From DAOVQB01 sp023128935 (GTDB taxonomy: Bacteria; Eisenbacteria; RBG-16-71-46; CAIMUX01; WJJG01): a stretch of 8,236 nt of DNA. The translations under genes were made by a program, and so were the position numbers. The notes beneath the pieces were generated by a model that saw only the letters and a program-made list of their open reading frames with translations, did no database searches and was not told the DNA's origin. Location: NCBI GenBank assembly GCA_030628905.1, contig DAOVQB010000206.1:1-8236 (forward strand), given 5' to 3'. This document shows, one piece after another, positions 5,409 to 8,236 of the stretch (position 1 is its first letter; each line of letters opens with the position of its first letter).

Positions 5409-8130
5409 GTGCGTCGTTCCCTTCCTGATCTGTCGCGATGCTATCCCCTAACATGAGGCTTCCACCTTCGGTCGGAAGCACGAACTTGAAGACCGCCCCG
5501 CCGTCCCGACGTGGCTCAGCCCAGATTCGTCCGCCGTGCGCCAGGACGATTCCACGGCTGATCGCCAATCCCAGGCCCGCGCCCCGCGAGCTATCGCTTC
5601 GCACATTGCGCCCACGGTAGAATTTGTCGAAGATCCGTTCGCATTCGTGCGGGTCGAGACCGACGCCGCGATCGGTGACGGAGATCTCAATACCCGCCTC
5701 CGTCTTGCGCGCCGCAACGTCGATCGACGTCCCTTCAGAGGAGTACTTGGCCGCGTTGCCCAGAAGGTTCTGCATCACCTGCTCGATAAGCAATCCATCC
5801 AGCGGTACCAACAGAGGCTCCTCGGGCAGGTCGAGATGGATCTTCCTTCCCCGAAGCGCTCGCCTCTGGCGCTCAAGTGACGATCCGATGACCTCGTCAA
5901 TCGGCTGCCAGTCCTTCTCAATCCGCAGGCTGCCGGACTCAAGACGAGTAAGCTGGAGGAGGTTCTCAAGGAGTTGATTGAGACGATCCGCCTCTTCAGA
6001 TATCGCTTCCGCGAGCTCCCGACGCGTTTCGACATCCAGATTCTCTTCGGCAAGTGTATTGGCGGACCCGGCAATGGAGGTCAAGGGAGTTCGCAAGTCA
6101 TGTGAGACGGCGCTGAGGAGAGAGCTGCGCAGCTTCTCCGTCTCAGCCTGCGCGAGCACAGCCTGCGTTTCCTGTGCCAGTTGGTCCCGTTCCAGAGCCA
6201 GGGCGATCTGCGTAGCGATGACCTTGAGAAGCTGGCGTCGCTCGAAACTAAGCAACTGCTCCGAATCCTCAGGGTTCCAGGCCAGCACTCCAACGGTTGC
6301 ATTGGGTGTCGTAAGTGGGATGTACAGGGCCTGTGCATCTGGAATGGCATCCGTTCCCCATCCTGCCATCTGGCGATGCTCGAAAACCCACTTCGCAGCC
6401 TCATGCTCGTCTACCCAGTCCGTTTTTTTCGCGTCATGTCTCGAGACGATGCGTAGGTCGCCATCCCGGAACAAGAAGAAGACGATCTCACCGCTAAAAA
6501 TCGAAACGAGCTCTTCTTGTGCTGCTTGTACTAGTTGCAGTTCGCCGGGAATCCCTGCTAGTCGATGACTCACTCGATAGAGGACTTCGGTGCGACGTTC
6601 CTTCTCCCGCGACAGATCGATCTGCTCGCGAATCCTTGCAGTCAGCGCACTGACAACAAGCGTGATAACGAGCATCACGGAGAACGTGTATATGTACTCT
6701 GGATTGTCAACAACAAACGTGAATCGTGGTGATGTGAAGAAGAAATTGAAGAGCAGCACGCCTGCAATCGACGACAAGATCGCAGGTCCACGGCCAAGGC
6801 GCACAGCAGAAACGACGACTGCAAGAAGATAAGTCATGATGAGATTAGCATCCGTCAGATCAAACCAGTCGAACAGGCCCGCAATCCCAGTGGCTAGCAC
6901 CACGAAGCCAACCGCCCAACCGTACTTAGCTAGGACGCGATAGCGCTGAGGCGCTCCAGTTGCCGAGGGTGTGCTCTCCTCCGCACTCCTGATCACATAG
7001 ACATCGATGTCGCCACTCCGGGAGGTCAGCCGGTCCGCTGGTGATCGGCGCCAGAACCGGAGGCCGCGGCTTCGTGCCTCCTTCCCAACCACGATTCTTG
7101 TGACATTGCGAGAGGCGGCGTACTTCAAGATCTCCTCGACAATGTCCTCTCCCGTCAACTTGACCGTCTCAGCGCCGAGCTGTTCACTCAGTCTCAGGTT
7201 TCGGTTCAGCAGCTCTCTGCTCCTCACATCCTGTTTTCGTAGAGGAGCTTCCGGGTACACGACAACCCATTCCGCATGCATCGCATTCGCCATTCGCTGG
7301 GCAGCGCGGATGAGCTTGGCGGAATCCGAGCCTGCTCCGAGATAGACAAGAAGACGCTCGGTCGCCGCCCACGTATGGGCGCGCGGTTGCTGTGGGCGCA
7401 TTGTCCGAATGTCTCGCCCCACACGGTCCGCCACGCAGCGCATGGCAAGCTCTCGCAGTGCAACCAGATTGGGTTTGCGAAAGATTTTATCCGCATCATG
7501 AACCATCCGCTCGGGCACATGCACTTTGCCTTCTCGAACACGCTCAAGCAGCTCGTCAGGCGAGAGGTCCACAAGCGTAATCTCACCAGCCTCATCGAAG
7601 AATCGGTCAGGAACAGTCTCGCGGGCCAGAACGCCGGTGATCTGCGCCACTGATTCATTCAGGCTTTCGATGTCCTGGACATTCAACGTCGTCCATACGT
7701 CAATGCCCGCACTTAGAAGCGCCTCAACATCCTGCCAGCGTTTCCTATTCCGGCCATCCGCGCTGTTTGTGTGGGCTAGATCGTCAAGCAAGATCAAGTC
7801 AGGGTGCCGAGCCAAGGCTGCGTCCAGATCGAAGCCCCGAAAGCGCACGTTGCCCAACGGTTGGGACTCCCCGTGGAGCATGTCGTGCTCCCGAAGCAGG
7901 GATACCAAGTCCGTGCTGCCATGAAGTTCGGCGTGACCGACAAGTATGCGTTTGCCCGATCCTTTTGTGGCGGCAGCCGCTTCGAGCATGGCATAGGTCT
8001 TGCCAACCCCCGGGGAGTACCCGAAGAAAATTCTGAGTTGCCCTCTGCTCCGCCGACTGCCAACGCCATTGTTGACAACAGCATCATGCAGGGCCTTGTC
8101 TCCATCAATGCCAACTTCTTGGCGTTCCAT
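5398..8130 (-). CDS. kdpD: KdpD sensor histidine kinase (910 aa)
   Basis: This is the membrane sensor kinase/phosphatase partner of KdpE. Numbered from the Met at 8130, the domains are: the KdpD N-terminal nucleotide-binding domain with Walker A GYSPGVGKT (37-45), Walker B LILLDD (112-117) and the family signature KRWQDVEALLSAGIDVWTT; a universal-stress-protein-like domain (about 257-380), the c-di-AMP-binding module in some KdpDs; four membrane segments (about 402-496); a GAF-like domain (about 520-648); the HisKA dimerisation helix with phosphoacceptor His677 in SAVSHDLRTPLTS; and an HATPase domain with N-box Asn792, G1 box DRGVG (820-824), F-box FDKFYRG and G2 box GAGLGL (850-854). All key residues are present and the length matches full KdpD (894 aa in E. 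coli), so it should be functional. The start at 8130 is chosen for the strong Shine-Dalgarno GGAGGTGA just upstream. Upstream in-frame starts, ATG at 8154 and TTG at 8193, lack one. A 24-residue tail after the kinase fold overlaps kdpE. Confidence 0.97.
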   Translation of the reverse strand: MERQEVGIDGDKALHDAVVNNGVGSRRSRGQLRIFFGYSPGVGKTYAMLEAAAATKGSGKRILVGHAELHGSTDLVSLLREHDMLHGESQPLGNVRFRGFDLDAALARHPDLILLDDLAHTNSADGRNRKRWQDVEALLSAGIDVWTTLNVQDIESLNESVAQITGVLARETVPDRFFDEAGEITLVDLSPDELLERVREGKVHVPERMVHDADKIFRKPNLVALRELAMRCVADRVGRDIRTMRPQQPRAHTWAATERLLVYLGAGSDSAKLIRAAQRMANAMHAEWVVVYPEAPLRKQDVRSRELLNRNLRLSEQLGAETVKLTGEDIVEEILKYAASRNVTRIVVGKEARSRGLRFWRRSPADRLTSRSGDIDVYVIRSAEESTPSATGAPQRYRVLAKYGWAVGFVVLATGIAGLFDWFDLTDANLIMTYLLAVVVSAVRLGRGPAILSSIAGVLLFNFFFTSPRFTFVVDNPEYIYTFSVMLVITLVVSALTARIREQIDLSREKERRTEVLYRVSHRLAGIPGELQLVQAAQEELVSIFSGEIVFFLFRDGDLRIVSRHDAKKTDWVDEHEAAKWVFEHRQMAGWGTDAIPDAQALYIPLTTPNATVGVLAWNPEDSEQLLSFERRQLLKVIATQIALALERDQLAQETQAVLAQAETEKLRSSLLSAVSHDLRTPLTSIAGSANTLAEENLDVETRRELAEAISEEADRLNQLLENLLQLTRLESGSLRIEKDWQPIDEVIGSSLERQRRALRGRKIHLDLPEEPLLVPLDGLLIEQVMQNLLGNAAKYSSEGTSIDVAARKTEAGIEISVTDRGVGLDPHECERIFDKFYRGRNVRSDSSRGAGLGLAISRGIVLAHGGRIWAEPRRDGGAVFKFVLPTEGGSLMLGDSIATDQEGNDAHVA

Positions 8131-8133
8131 GCT

Positions 8134-8140
8134 CACCTCC
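8134..8140 (-). promoter_or_regulatory. Shine-Dalgarno that decides the kdpD start
   Basis: On the minus strand GGAGGTG lies 3 bases before the ATG at 8128-8130 (5 bases counted from GGAGG). This is much better placed than anything before the in-frame ATG at 8154 or the TTG at 8193, and the resulting protein has the usual KdpD N-terminus length. Confidence 0.7.
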
Positions 8141-8236
8141 ACCGCGCGATGCATTCTTTCACAGATGGGCGATTCGCCCGTAATTCTTGTCAATGAACCT
8201 CAAACTCACATTCCCCACCCTTCACAGCTCCTCCCT
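8141..8236. other. Upstream flank of kdpD, unresolved
   Basis: No promoter is evident. On the minus strand a frame runs open from the window edge to a TGA at 8190-8192. It contains GGGAGGAGCT before a GTG at 8225, so it could be an 11-codon leader peptide or the last codons of an upstream gene. The visible residues (VKGGECEFEVH) are too few to identify. kdpFABC, if present, would be expected in this direction. Confidence 0.25.

Noticed and set aside
8131..8193. Longer KdpD starting with TTG at 8193 or ATG at 8154
   Set aside because: Neither has a good Shine-Dalgarno. The ATG at 8130 follows GGAGGTGA and gives the usual distance to the Walker A motif.

Overview
The window looks like bacterial chromosome of moderately high G+C with tightly packed genes. 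The gene content does not settle the lineage. The single-domain TrkA, KdpDE and the integrase type would suit Chloroflexota or deep-branching Gram-positive-type lineages, but this is a weak guess. No rRNA, intact tRNA, CRISPR array or complete insertion sequence was seen.

The left part (about 1-2048) reads as a decayed integrated element. From the edge inward it holds: the 5' part of an AbiEi-type antitoxin gene on the minus strand, running off the window and preceded by a near-consensus promoter; a gene-poor stretch (402-641); an unrecognised gene for a small protein with one N-terminal membrane segment (642-1223, minus); a tyrosine-recombinase pseudogene on the plus strand, broken by stops and frameshifts (about 1373-1786); and a stretch ending in an inverted repeat. 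The last 20 bases (2029-2048) look like the 3' end of a tRNA or tmRNA, that is, a probable attachment-site scar. The orientation of this scar predicts that the element lies to its left, where the integrase remnant and the AbiE-type gene are.

The right part (2231-8236) is a potassium-homeostasis cluster, all on the minus strand and transcribed right to left: kdpD (sensor kinase), kdpE (response regulator, overlapping kdpD by 11 bases), a 324-base gap, then a TrkA/KtrA-type RCK regulator and a TrkH/KtrB-type K+ channel subunit spaced 4 bases apart. The likely logic is that KdpD senses low K+ or osmotic stress and phosphorylates KdpE. KdpE probably controls K+ uptake genes, here plausibly the adjacent Trk pair, and TrkA gates TrkH in response to bound nucleotide. 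No kdpFABC gene is visible; these could lie beyond the right edge, upstream of kdpD. The gap before trkA carries a strong hairpin abutting its Shine-Dalgarno sequence, and an 8-bp perfect inverted repeat straddles the kdpE stop codon. Both are candidate post-transcriptional control elements.

The less ordinary content is the antitoxin gene cut by the window edge, the integrase remnant with its tRNA-like scar, and the direct pairing of KdpDE with a Trk system behind a structured leader.
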